NCBI RefSeq assembly: GCF_036116635.1
Contig: NZ_CP107995.1
Coordinates: forward strand, 8,122,001 to 8,186,000
Origin: Amycolatopsis sp. NBC_00345
GTDB lineage: Bacteria > Actinomycetota > Actinomycetes > Mycobacteriales > Pseudonocardiaceae
Direction: 5' to 3'
Length of the DNA stretch: 64,000 nucleotides
A program made the position numbers and the translations under genes. Shown here piece by piece: positions 29,801 through 36,262 of the stretch. Below the pieces are notes generated by a model, which did not search any database, was not told the origin of the DNA, and was given only the letters and a program-made list of their open reading frames with translations. Within the stretch, counting starts at the first letter, position 1; every line of letters begins with the position of its first letter.

Positions 29801-30050
29801 CGGCTACGGGCTGGCGGAGCTGCCCGAGGGCCTGTGGGCCGACATCGTGGGCAGCGACCCGGACAACGCCGCTTACCCGGTGCTCGACGCGTTCACCGAG
29901 CTCACCGGCACCCCCGACGACAGCGACGACAGCTCGGCGACCCGGGAGGCACTCGCCTCGGTCGGCGTGTCCTGCCCACCGGTCACCGCCGGGATGCTCG
30001 CCGCGACCGTCGACTACTTCATCGAGACCGGCTACCTGCCGGCTCCCTAG
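23874..30050 (+). CDS. Type I PKS extension protein, KS-AT-DH-KR-ACP plus degenerate reductase-like domain
   Basis: A 2058-residue module. A coiled-coil docking segment (residues 1-30) precedes KS (30-450) with an intact Cys200 (DTACSSSL). AT has GHSQG near 641 and YASH at 742-745, indicating methylmalonyl. DH has His951 (HAVGDEVVLP, where Asp replaces the second Gly of the usual motif) and Asp1115. KR has TGGTGGLG at 1356, an LDD motif at 1442-1444 (B-type) and Tyr1499. There is no ER. ACP has Ser1672. The last 300 residues start like a thioester reductase (GATGFFG at 1759), but the segment that should hold the Tyr-x-x-x-Lys catalytic pair is missing near 1860-1885. The predicted product is 2-methylpent-2-enoyl-ACP. 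Confidence 0.94.
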   Translation: MNTSVDELVEALRESLKENERLNAQLTEPIAIIGMACRFPGGVRSPQDLWDLVAAEGDAIGPFPVDRGWDIDRLYHPDPDHPGTTYVREGGFLHDAADFDAAFFGITPREAAAINPQQRLLLECAWESCERAGIDPATLAGSRTGVFAGVIYQDYSLPLSSPPDDAEGYLLTGELGSVASGRIAYTLGLQGPAITLDTACSSSLVALHSAADSLRRGECSLAFAGGATVMCRPRVITEMSKQGGLAPDGRSKPFSDTADGAGWGEGVGMLMLERLSDAKANGHRVLAVVRGSAVNSDGASNGLTAPNGPSQQRVIRDALRAAGLAPADVDAVEAHGTGTTLGDPIEAGALIATYGVDRPADAPLWVGSVKSNIGHPQAAAGVAGVIKMVLALHHETLPALVHFSAPSRHVDWAASGVEPLAKQRAWPRGDRPRRCGVSSFGISGTNAHVIVEEAPGETPETEDAGEIGVLPWVLSARSEAGLRDQATQLIPYAETARPQDIGFSLAATRSRFDHRAVIVGSGRDELISGLATLAQGESAAQLVRGTAWAEPRPVFVFPGQGGQWLGMATALAESSPVFAQSLAECGEALAPHVSWSLSEVLAGAPSLDRVDVVQPVLWAVMVSLARVWQDHGVTPAAVVGHSQGEIAAACVAGSLSLVDGARIVAVRSRMLLPLSGSGAMIGLGLGAAAARERIARWGSRLSVAAVNGAESVTVSGAPQAVAELAAECEAAGIRARVINVDYASHSDRVDPIELELLDALGELRPRPGSVPMISTVTGELVDHRELDARYWWRNLRSPVEFEAATATLLGSGHHVFIEISPHPVLAFGLEGTIEATGAAATVVPTLRRDDGGLDRLTVSLAQAHVHGVPVDWNAGFAPARPRPVALPTYPFQGRRYWLDEAPRTEPADLAAAGLERPAHPLIGAGVQLADVDGHLFTARLSLDALPWLADHAVGDEVVLPGTAILELALRAGEQVGAEWVDELVLEAPLVLPADDPVQVQVTVGAVDEQGTRRVSVHSRLGGIGDWTRHATGVLSPSWEPPEDEFAVEWPPPGAEPVDVDAVYDLAERAGLNYGPVFRGLRRLWRRGAEFFAEARLPEPAASDAADYGLHPALTDAVLHGCLAAMASKDAVLPFTWTGVGLYELGAGAVRAHIKPIGDAEFSVELADEHGIAVGRIGALAFRPAGSLLRGTTQSLFAVRWTSLALPADARPGRQPDLLDVPPSAGTDLARSTVGNVRQVLSRIREWLGANADASTRLAVITHRAVGTMPEEDVADLAGASVWGLVRTAQAEYPGRFVLVDTDDEASSVAVLPLALATAEDQIAIRDGHLSTPRIGPLRTEQASVPPAGPDRTVLITGGTGGLGGRLARHLVAEHGIRHLVLAGRRGESAPGARELVAELAGLGASARIEACDVADYDAVSALLNSIPADRPLGAVVHAAGVLDDGTIETLTDAQIERVLRAKVDGAVNLHRLTGDRELSAFIVYSSVAGVLGTPGQANYAAGNAFLDALVHHRRAHGRPGSSLAWGPWEVETGMTEGLTDVDHARLGRWGLLPLDAQDGNALFDAATAAGSALAILCRIQPARALDAALVPAMLRDMARDAGRLRKAKSTVKADDSGQERERLRALLIGLPTEQREAELVRIIAQHAAQVANLASAEEVAPDLPLMSLGFDSLASLELRNRLVHQLGLTGLLSTNAVYQTPTPNGLAARIAAILVDEGETPVPAEETPSAQVRLAEDIVPAAVLAPAGLAGAEHLFVIGATGFFGAFLLRELLDRTSATVHCLVTETEGVEQLRDTLRRYRLRDDDVPGRLVAVPGDPAAPRLGLTEPAFDALARTAEGVFDCGADGGRTEDVLRLAALHRTVPLHQVAAPLGEGPAELARERGLPVSTYRLARLFGHRESGACRTDELLWQVVRGCVQAGSAPLTELTSNVIPIDYAAAAVAALACDGRSAVGEFRLSHPDRVAFASVVAALTDRGYGLAELPEGLWADIVGSDPDNAAYPVLDAFTELTGTPDDSDDSSATREALASVGVSCPPVTAGMLAATVDYFIETGYLPAP

Positions 30051-30064
30051 GAGGCTGCCAACCG

Positions 30065-30499
30065 ATGACCGGCAACTACCACCTCGCCCAGGCCAACATC
30101 CTCTACGCGGTCGACTCGCTGAAGTCGGAGACCCTGGCCAGCTTCCACGAGCTGGCCCTGGTCGTCGACAAACTGGCCCGCGAGTCACCGGGATTCGTCT
30201 TCCGCCTCGAGTCCCTCTTCGACCTGCCCGTGGACCCGTACATGCTCAACGTCTCGGTGTGGGAGAGCCTGGAAGCGTTGCGCGAGTTTACCTATCGAGG
30301 CGAGCACGCCGATTCCCTCAAGACCCGCAGGCAATGGTTCAAGCCGCCGCGCGGTGCCCCTTCGGTGCTGTGGTGGTTGCCCGCGGGCCACCTGCCCGAC
30401 GTCGACGAGAGCATGGCCCGGCTCGGCCTGCTCAACGCCAAGGGCGCGACCGCGGACGCCTTCACCTTCCGGCGCTCCTTCCCGCCTCCACTGTCCTGA
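30065..30499 (+). CDS. DUF3291 domain protein
   Basis: A 144-residue protein matching the DUF3291 pattern: HLAQANILYAVDSLKSE at the N-terminus, a central FDLPVDPYMLNVSVWESLEALREFTY, and a WWLPAGHLPDVDESMARL segment. The family has a ferredoxin-like alpha/beta barrel related to monooxygenase-type folds, but no firm enzymatic role is known. A GGAGG lies about 11 bases before the ATG, and the gene starts 14 bases after the PKS-2 stop, so it is in the PKS operon. It may modify, or help to cyclise, a reactive pathway intermediate; that is inference from position only. Confidence 0.75.
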   Translation: MTGNYHLAQANILYAVDSLKSETLASFHELALVVDKLARESPGFVFRLESLFDLPVDPYMLNVSVWESLEALREFTYRGEHADSLKTRRQWFKPPRGAPSVLWWLPAGHLPDVDESMARLGLLNAKGATADAFTFRRSFPPPLS

Positions 30500-30510
30500 A
30501 AGGACTATCG

Positions 30511-31680
30511 ATGCCTGCTGACGAGGCGCTGAGCGCGTTCCGCGAGTTCGCCCGCGCCACGCTGCTCGGCCACGACGCCGAGTTCGACTCCGGCGCGGAA
30601 CCGCCGTTGGCGCTGTACCGGCCGTTGCACGAGCAGGGGCTGCTGAACTGGTGGCTGCCCGCAGAATACGGGGGAGCGGGCCTGAGCCTGGCCGACAGCG
30701 TCGACATCGTTTCCGAGCTGGCCTACGCGGACGCCGGCTCGGCCTTCACGCTGCTGATCTCCATCCTCGGCAGCTCCATGGTGTCGCTCTACGGCTCGCC
30801 GGAACTGAAGAAGGAGTTCCTCACCGCGATGACCCGCGACGGCGGTTATGCCGCGGCGCTGGGCAGCGAGCGGGACGCGGGCAGCGAGCTGATCAACCTC
30901 ACCACCAAGCTGACCCGGCGCGGCGACGACGTGGTGCTCACCGGCGAGAAGATGTTCTCCACCAACTCCGGTTTCGCCGATTACCTGGTCGTGTTCGCCA
31001 AGTCCGAGGGGGAGGGCGAGCGGGCCGCCGGCTACCACGCCGTCCTGGTCCCCCGCGACACACCGGGCGCTCGCGTGGTCAAGCGGTGGGACATGATCGG
31101 CCTGCGCTCGGCCGGCACCTATCAGGTGTCCTTCACCGACTGCGTGGTGCCCGCCGGCAACGTGCTGAACGGTCCCGGCCTCAAGATCATCGAGGTCGGC
31201 CTCAACTCCAGCCGGATCCTGATCGGCGCCATCGCGCTCGGCGTGTCAAGGCGGATCCGCGACGTCTGCCTCGATTACGCGATCCGGAAACCGCTGGCCG
31301 GCCACAAGCTCGTCGAGAACGCGGTTTTCGCGAGCAAGCTGGGCCAGATGGAGATGCAGATCGAGGTCATGCGCAACCAGTGCCTCGCGGCCGCGCGCGA
31401 CTACGACGACGTCATGGCGACGCCGGACCCGCCTGCCGAGTTCCTCCGGCGCGGCGCGCTGCGCTCCTCGTTGACCACCAAGATGTTCTGCGGCCAGACC
31501 GGCTGGCAGATCGCGACCGTGGGCTCGGAGATGTTCGGCGGCCTCGGCTACACCACCGAGCTGCCCATCGCCAAGTACCTGCGCGACATCCGGGCGGTGA
31601 CCATCGTCGAGGCCGGCGATGACGTCCTGCGTGAATTGGTTTTCCGGCGGTTCGTACTCCCGCCCAATCGACGAATCTGA
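30511..31680 (+). CDS. Acyl-CoA dehydrogenase family flavoprotein (PKS operon)
   Basis: A full-length (389 aa) FAD-dependent dehydrogenase: helical N-domain with WWLPAEYGGAGLSL near residue 48, the flavin-binding ALGSERDAGSELINLTT near 115 and TGEKMFSTNSGFADY near 145, and a helical C-domain with QTGWQIATVGSEMFGGLGY near 330. The catalytic base region reads VTIVEAGDDVLREL near residue 372, with Glu in the expected place. AAAGGA precedes the ATG. It lies 11 bases after the DUF3291 gene and 10 before the thioesterase. It is not closely similar to the other acyl-CoA dehydrogenase of the cluster, so the two probably act on different intermediates, for example desaturating the acyl chain. Confidence 0.86.
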   Translation: MPADEALSAFREFARATLLGHDAEFDSGAEPPLALYRPLHEQGLLNWWLPAEYGGAGLSLADSVDIVSELAYADAGSAFTLLISILGSSMVSLYGSPELKKEFLTAMTRDGGYAAALGSERDAGSELINLTTKLTRRGDDVVLTGEKMFSTNSGFADYLVVFAKSEGEGERAAGYHAVLVPRDTPGARVVKRWDMIGLRSAGTYQVSFTDCVVPAGNVLNGPGLKIIEVGLNSSRILIGAIALGVSRRIRDVCLDYAIRKPLAGHKLVENAVFASKLGQMEMQIEVMRNQCLAAARDYDDVMATPDPPAEFLRRGALRSSLTTKMFCGQTGWQIATVGSEMFGGLGYTTELPIAKYLRDIRAVTIVEAGDDVLRELVFRRFVLPPNRRI

Positions 31681-31690
31681 GGTGGGGAGC

Positions 31691-32449
31691 ATGGGACAGC
31701 GATCGCTGAAGAAACCGTCGCCGTGGCTGCAGCACGCGGTCGGCACCCAGCCGGCCAAGGCCTGCCTGGTCTGCGTCCCGCCGGCGGGTGGCGCCGCCAG
31801 CGCGTACTGGACCTGGACGCAATGGCTGCCGGACAACGTGGATCTGCTCGTGGTGCAACCGCCGGGCCGGGAAGACCGCTACGCCGAGCCGGCCGGCTGG
31901 ACGCTCGACCAGCTGCGTGAGGCGTTCACGCACGCGCTGCCCGAACTGCCGGACCTGCCCTACGTGGTGCTGGGCCACAGCATGGGCAGCTTGATCGGCA
32001 CGCACATCGCGACCTGGCTGGCGCCGCAGCGGGAGGTGCGGCGCCTGATCGTCAGCTCGTACCGGCCCGACCCGAGCGAGAGCCGCTTCTCCCGGGTCTT
32101 CCCCCAAGGCACGATCGAGGCGATCGACCTGGCCCAGTTCGCCGAGCTGAGCGGGATCGGCGTGCCGGAATGGCAGGGCCTCCCCGAGGATTTCCGGGCA
32201 CCGCTGATCCAGCGGTGGTTCGCGGACCTGGCGCTGTCCGCGGAACTGCCGGTCCCGGCCGGGCCGGTGCTGGACTGTCCGGTGACCGCGTGGTGCGGCG
32301 ACCGCGATCTGATGGCCGAAGGCGAACTGGCGGCCTGGTCGGACCTGACCGCGGGCGATTGCGAGATCCAGTCGTGGACCGGCGGCCACGACTACATCTT
32401 CGCCCGGCCGTCGCCGGTGCGGGGCCGGCTGGTCGAGCTCGTCGCATGA
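31691..32449 (+). CDS. Type II thioesterase (editing)
   Basis: A stand-alone alpha/beta hydrolase of 252 residues that removes aberrant acyl groups from carrier proteins. It shows VCVPPAGGAASAYWTW near residue 27, the nucleophile motif GHSMGS near 97, CGDRD near 201 with the acid, and GGHDYIFARP near 229 with the catalytic His. GTGGGGAGC precedes the ATG. It is the last gene of the PKS operon, ending two bases before the convergent regulator gene. It could also hydrolyse the finished chain, as neither PKS protein has an integrated thioesterase. Confidence 0.9.
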   Translation: MGQRSLKKPSPWLQHAVGTQPAKACLVCVPPAGGAASAYWTWTQWLPDNVDLLVVQPPGREDRYAEPAGWTLDQLREAFTHALPELPDLPYVVLGHSMGSLIGTHIATWLAPQREVRRLIVSSYRPDPSESRFSRVFPQGTIEAIDLAQFAELSGIGVPEWQGLPEDFRAPLIQRWFADLALSAELPVPAGPVLDCPVTAWCGDRDLMAEGELAAWSDLTAGDCEIQSWTGGHDYIFARPSPVRGRLVELVA

Positions 32450-32451
32450 GG

Positions 32452-33459
32452 TCAGCGGGCGGCGAGCGAGGGGTGGTAGCCGCGCCGGTACTGGGTGGGC
32501 GAGAGCCCGAACTCCCGGGCGAAATGCACGCGGAGGTTGGGGGCCGAGCCCAGCCCGCTCTGCGCGGCGACCAGGTCGATCGGCAGCTCGGTGCTCTCCA
32601 GCAGTTCGCACGCCCGCGCCAGCCGCTGGACGATGAGCCAGCGGCCGGGTGTGCTGCCCAGCTCCGCCTGGAACCGGCGGATCAGGGTGCGGACCGAAAC
32701 CCCCGCCCGGGCCGCGATGTCGCCGACACCGATCGGCTGGTCCAGCCGCGCCGTCACCCAGTCCAGCACTTCGCCGAGGCCAGAACCGCTGCGCGGCAAC
32801 GACATCGGCAGTTCCCGGTACTGCGCCTGCCCACCGGCCCGATGCGGCGGCATGATCATCCGGCGCGCCACGGCATTGGCGGCGCCCGCACCGAGATCCT
32901 CGCGCAGCAGGTGCAGGCACAGGTCGATGCCTGCCATCAGCCCCGCGCTGGTGAGCACGTCCGGATCGTGCGTGTAGAGGATGTTCGGGTCCACCGTCAC
33001 CGCGGGGAACCGGCCGGCCAGGATGGCCGCGTGCTCCCAATGGCAGGTGGCTGTCCGGCCGTCGAGCACCCCGGCCGCGGCGAGCACAAAAGCGCCCGAG
33101 CACAACGAGACCATCCGGGCGCCGCGGGCGTGGGCGGCACGCACCGCGGCCAGTGCCGCGGCCGGTGGATCGCCGTGCACGTCTCCTGTTCCCGGGACGA
33201 CAACGGTGTCCGCGGTCACCAGATCGTCGAGCCCGTGGGTGGCGCGCGAGCCGAAAACCCCGGCCGGGTCGTGGTGGTCGAACCAGGCCCGCAGACCCAC
33301 CACGGCGCCCGCGCCGTCGATGGCGCACAGCCGCAGGTCGTACCAGTCGGCCGCATGCCGCTCCGGCGGGGTGCCGAACGCCTGGCAGGCGATCGCGACC
33401 TCGATCGCGGCCTGCCGGTCCAGCAGCAACACGGCCACGGTGCCCGGAACTCTGCTCAT
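32452..33459 (-). CDS. GlxA/AraC family transcriptional regulator
   Basis: A 335-residue regulator with an N-terminal DJ-1/PfpI-like glutamine-amidotransferase fold (nucleophile-elbow motif MVSLCSGAFVLAAAGVLDG near residue 117) and a C-terminal AraC-type double helix-turn-helix (IGVGDIAARAGVSVRTLIRRF near 245 and LGSAPNLRVHFAREFGLSP near 295). Such proteins respond to small molecules and often activate nearby genes. It is convergent with the PKS operon and divergent from the exporter gene at 33532, with 72 bases between them, so it may control that exporter and possibly the cluster. Confidence 0.88.
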   Translation of the reverse strand: MSRVPGTVAVLLLDRQAAIEVAIACQAFGTPPERHAADWYDLRLCAIDGAGAVVGLRAWFDHHDPAGVFGSRATHGLDDLVTADTVVVPGTGDVHGDPPAAALAAVRAAHARGARMVSLCSGAFVLAAAGVLDGRTATCHWEHAAILAGRFPAVTVDPNILYTHDPDVLTSAGLMAGIDLCLHLLREDLGAGAANAVARRMIMPPHRAGGQAQYRELPMSLPRSGSGLGEVLDWVTARLDQPIGVGDIAARAGVSVRTLIRRFQAELGSTPGRWLIVQRLARACELLESTELPIDLVAAQSGLGSAPNLRVHFAREFGLSPTQYRRGYHPSLAAR

Positions 33460-33531
33460 GGCACAAAATTATCGAATGACGGCGAACGCGCCACTCGTTG
33501 TGCTCAGCGCGGCTCGGTACGGTGATCGAAC

Positions 33532-34929
33532 ATGACAGCCCACCTCCCGGAGTCGTCCGCCCTCGCCCCGGCCGACCCCAGACGATGGCGGATCCTCGCG
33601 GTCGCGTCGGCCGCGCAGTTCCTCGCCATCCTGGACCTGTTCGCGGTCAACGTCGCCTTCCCCGCGCTGGAAAGAACCTTCACCGGCGCCAACTTCGCCG
33701 ACGTGTCCTGGGTGCTCAACGCTTACACGATCGTGCTCGCGGCCGTGCTGGTCCCGGCAGGCCGGCTGGCCGACGACATCGGCCGCAAACGCGCGTTCCT
33801 GGTCGGCATGACGTTGTTCGGGCTGGCCTCGCTGGGCTGCGCCGTCGCCCCGACGCTGCCCGTGCTGATCGCGGCGCGGGTGGTGCAGGCAGTGGCCGGC
33901 GCGATCCTCATCCCGACCTCGCTGGGTCTCGCGCTGCCCGCGTTCCCGAAGCACGAACACGCCAAGGTGATGGGCGTCTGGACCGCGGTCGCCGCGGCCG
34001 GCGCCGGATCCGGCCCGGTGGTCGGCGGGCTGCTGCTGGCCGCGGGCTGGCGGTGGATCTTCCTGATCAACATTCCGGTCGTCGTGGTCGCGGTGCTGGC
34101 CGGCCGCCGGGTGCTGCCGCCGTCCCCGCGCGGCGTCCGCAAACGCCTTGACCTGCTCGGCGCGGCGCTGGTCCTGTTCACCACCGCCGGCCTGACCACC
34201 GTGTTCACCCAGGCCTCGGTGTGGGGATACGGATCCCCGGCGGTCCTCGGGTGCGCGCTGGCGACCGTCGTACTGGCTGTGCTGACCGTGCGCCACCTGC
34301 GCCGCGCCCCCGATCCGGTGATCAGCTTCGAACTGTTCCGGCATCGCCGCTTCAGCGTCGCCATCAGCGGTATTTTCCTGTACTACCTGGCGTTCGCCGC
34401 GATGATCCTGGCCGCCACCCTGTTCCTCACCGGCCGCTGGCACTACTCGGTGGTGGCCGCCGCGTTGAGCATCGCCCCGATGCCGGCCAGCACCATGCTG
34501 ACCGCGCTGTTCTCCGGCCGGATCGTCGCCCGCTTCGGCGCCCGGACCTCGGCCGCGCTGGGCGGCCTCGCCCTCGCGGCGGGCTGCGGCTGGTGGGCGC
34601 TCACCGCCACGGACCGCCCGCAGTACCTCGTCGTTTTCCTGCCCGGCGCGATCCTCGCCGGGATCAGCACCGCGCTGTTGCAGCCGCCGCTGTTCGGTGC
34701 GGCGGCCACTCTGCCGCCGAACCGGACCTCGCTGGCCACTGCCGCGCTGATGATGTCCCGGCAAATCTCTTCAGCGCTGGGGATCGCGGTGCTCACCGCG
34801 ATCCTCGGCGCGCAGGCACTGCCCGGCTTCCGGACCGCCTGGCTGGCCATGTCCGGAGCGGCGTTGGCCAGCGCGGTCCTCAGCACCCGATTCCGCGACA
34901 GCCCGGGCGGCGCGGTGTCGTCACCATGA
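33532..34929 (+). CDS. MFS multidrug-type transporter, DHA2-like (14 TM)
   Basis: A 465-residue membrane protein with about 14 hydrophobic segments. It carries the DHA2-type motif near residue 30 (LAILDLFAVNVAFPALER) and the loop motif GRLADDIGRKRAF near 78. The family exports drugs and amphiphilic compounds by proton antiport. It is divergent from the GlxA-type regulator. Together with the first MFS gene it gives the island two exporters, one perhaps for resistance. It is the last intact gene before the decayed right border. Confidence 0.88.
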   Translation: MTAHLPESSALAPADPRRWRILAVASAAQFLAILDLFAVNVAFPALERTFTGANFADVSWVLNAYTIVLAAVLVPAGRLADDIGRKRAFLVGMTLFGLASLGCAVAPTLPVLIAARVVQAVAGAILIPTSLGLALPAFPKHEHAKVMGVWTAVAAAGAGSGPVVGGLLLAAGWRWIFLINIPVVVVAVLAGRRVLPPSPRGVRKRLDLLGAALVLFTTAGLTTVFTQASVWGYGSPAVLGCALATVVLAVLTVRHLRRAPDPVISFELFRHRRFSVAISGIFLYYLAFAAMILAATLFLTGRWHYSVVAAALSIAPMPASTMLTALFSGRIVARFGARTSAALGGLALAAGCGWWALTATDRPQYLVVFLPGAILAGISTALLQPPLFGAAATLPPNRTSLATAALMMSRQISSALGIAVLTAILGAQALPGFRTAWLAMSGAALASAVLSTRFRDSPGGAVSSP

Positions 34930-34935
34930 CGACGC

Positions 34936-35290
34936 TCAGAATTCGATCCGCACCACCGAGGCGGGCTTGACGATCCCGGCCGGGTTCGGCGGCGCGGACG
35001 CCGTTGACCCCCGGGTACGGGATGGAGAACGTCTGCGTCAGGTGGACTGCCTGCTCCGGGTCCGTGCCGGGCGTCATCGATTCGTGCCGTAGCCAGACCT
35101 TGGCCGTCCCCGCCAGGCCGTCCTCACTCAGGTCGACCCGCCAGATCAGGCCGGCCGCGCAGTCGGCGATCAGGATGACGCCGGGCGCGAGGAGGCAGCT
35201 GCCGTTGAGGCCGGCCGCGTGGGATTCGAAGGTCAGCACCCGGGTCCGGTTCACCGGCGCACCGGGAGTCCAGCCGCGTTCGGTCGGTCA
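34936..35290 (-). pseudogene. SMP-30/gluconolactonase-like gene remnant
   Basis: The minus strand reads TRVLTFESHAAGLNGSCLLA, then ADCAAGLIWRVDL and PGVNGVR, which resembles the middle of an SMP-30/NHL-type beta-propeller. It then shifts frame, and a neighbouring frame gives a clean C-terminus PAGIVKPASVVRIEF with a stop at 34936-34938. Most of the propeller is missing and the N-terminus is absent, so the gene is broken by at least one deletion. It borders the MFS gene on one side and the broken LysR gene on the other. Confidence 0.6.
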
Positions 35291-35397
35291 TTCTCACCTG
35301 TCACCTTTCCAGGTTGGGCCGGACGCGGCGCCAAGTCCAACGAAGGTTTCCGATAGCGCGGATCTGTCTCGAAGATGAGTGGCGGCCTCAGCCGTTC

Positions 35398-36185
35398 GAC
35401 GCCAGGTGCCGCTCGACCAGGTGCTGGAACGCCTGAGCCGCGGCCCCGGGAGCGGGCTCCGCGGGCGTCGCGAGTGAGATGGGCCAGTCGAAGTCGGCGC
35501 CGGTAACGGACAGCGTGGCCAGGTCGTCGTCCGGCGGCAGGACCACGCGGCGCTGAACGCTCGATCAGTCACGGCGCGGTTGCCATAGCCGAGCGGGAAT
35601 TCGACAAAAGATTCGTCGGTCAGCTCGGCGATTTCCACTTCATTTCGGCCGGCGAGTGGATGATCGCGCGGAACAACAAGATCCAATGGGGTGGAGGCGA
35701 GATTCCACAGGCGCACGCCGGCCGGCTGCGGTCCGGGAATCGAAACGAACGCCAGGTCGAGCCGGCCCTCGGTCAGTGCCGCGACGAGCCCTGGCGATCC
35801 ACTACCGACAATTGCGAGCCGGACGGACACTGCGGGGTGCTCGCGGTGGAACTGTCCCACCAAAGCGGGCAGGTCGATCAGACCGAGTGAGCTCATGGTC
35901 GATGCGCAGCGTGCCACGAATCCCACCGGTGACTTCGTGCACGGCCTCACGCGCGTCCCGGGCGGCCTCCAATGTCGCGCGTGCCTTCGGCAGCAATTGC
36001 TGCCCGGCGTCGGTGAGCCTGATCTGCCGGGTGGTGCGCAGCAGGAGTGGCGTTTCCAACTCCCGTTCCAACGACGCGATCGTCGCCGGCACCGCGGACT
36101 GGACGATGTGCAACCGGGCTGCGGCGCGGGTGAAGCTGGATTCCTCCACGACGGCGACGAAGCACTCCAACTGGCGCAGCTCCAT
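35398..36185 (-). pseudogene. LysR-family regulator broken by two frameshifts
   Basis: The intact N-terminal part (start at 36185) is a LysR helix-turn-helix: MELRQLECFVAVVEESSFTR and ARLHIVQSAVPATIASLERE. The frame breaks near 35897, after GTLRID, and continues in another frame as MSSLGLIDLPALVGQFHREH through the ligand domain. It breaks again near 35550 and continues in the third frame to a natural end, VERHLASNG, with its stop at 35398-35400. All pieces align in order with a normal LysR protein of about 260 residues. Either the gene is a recent pseudogene or the sequence has two indel errors. Confidence 0.85.
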
Positions 36186-36262
36186 GCGCCGATTGTCGCA
36201 GAAGGCATCGCCGTCGCCCGGGTAGAAGCCGAGGACGGGCTCGTGCGGGTGAAGCAGCCCGG

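Larger units (their letters stand above)
12305..34929. other. Accessory island with a short polyketide-peptide type biosynthetic cluster
   Basis: The block between tRNA-Ala and the broken genes at 34.9-36.2 kb contains only accessory genes: two PKS proteins, an alpha-oxoamine synthase, an ATP-grasp ligase, oxidoreductases, exporters and a regulator. Backbone genes lie on both sides. The left edge has lower GC and the right edge has decayed genes. No integrase, IS element or att duplication is visible, so the way it was acquired is not shown. The limits are approximate. Confidence 0.65.

Noticed and set aside
29100..30050. Functional thioester reductase releasing an aldehyde
   Set aside because: The nucleotide-binding motif is there, but the catalytic Tyr/Lys segment and part of the substrate loop are missing, so it was reported as degenerate.
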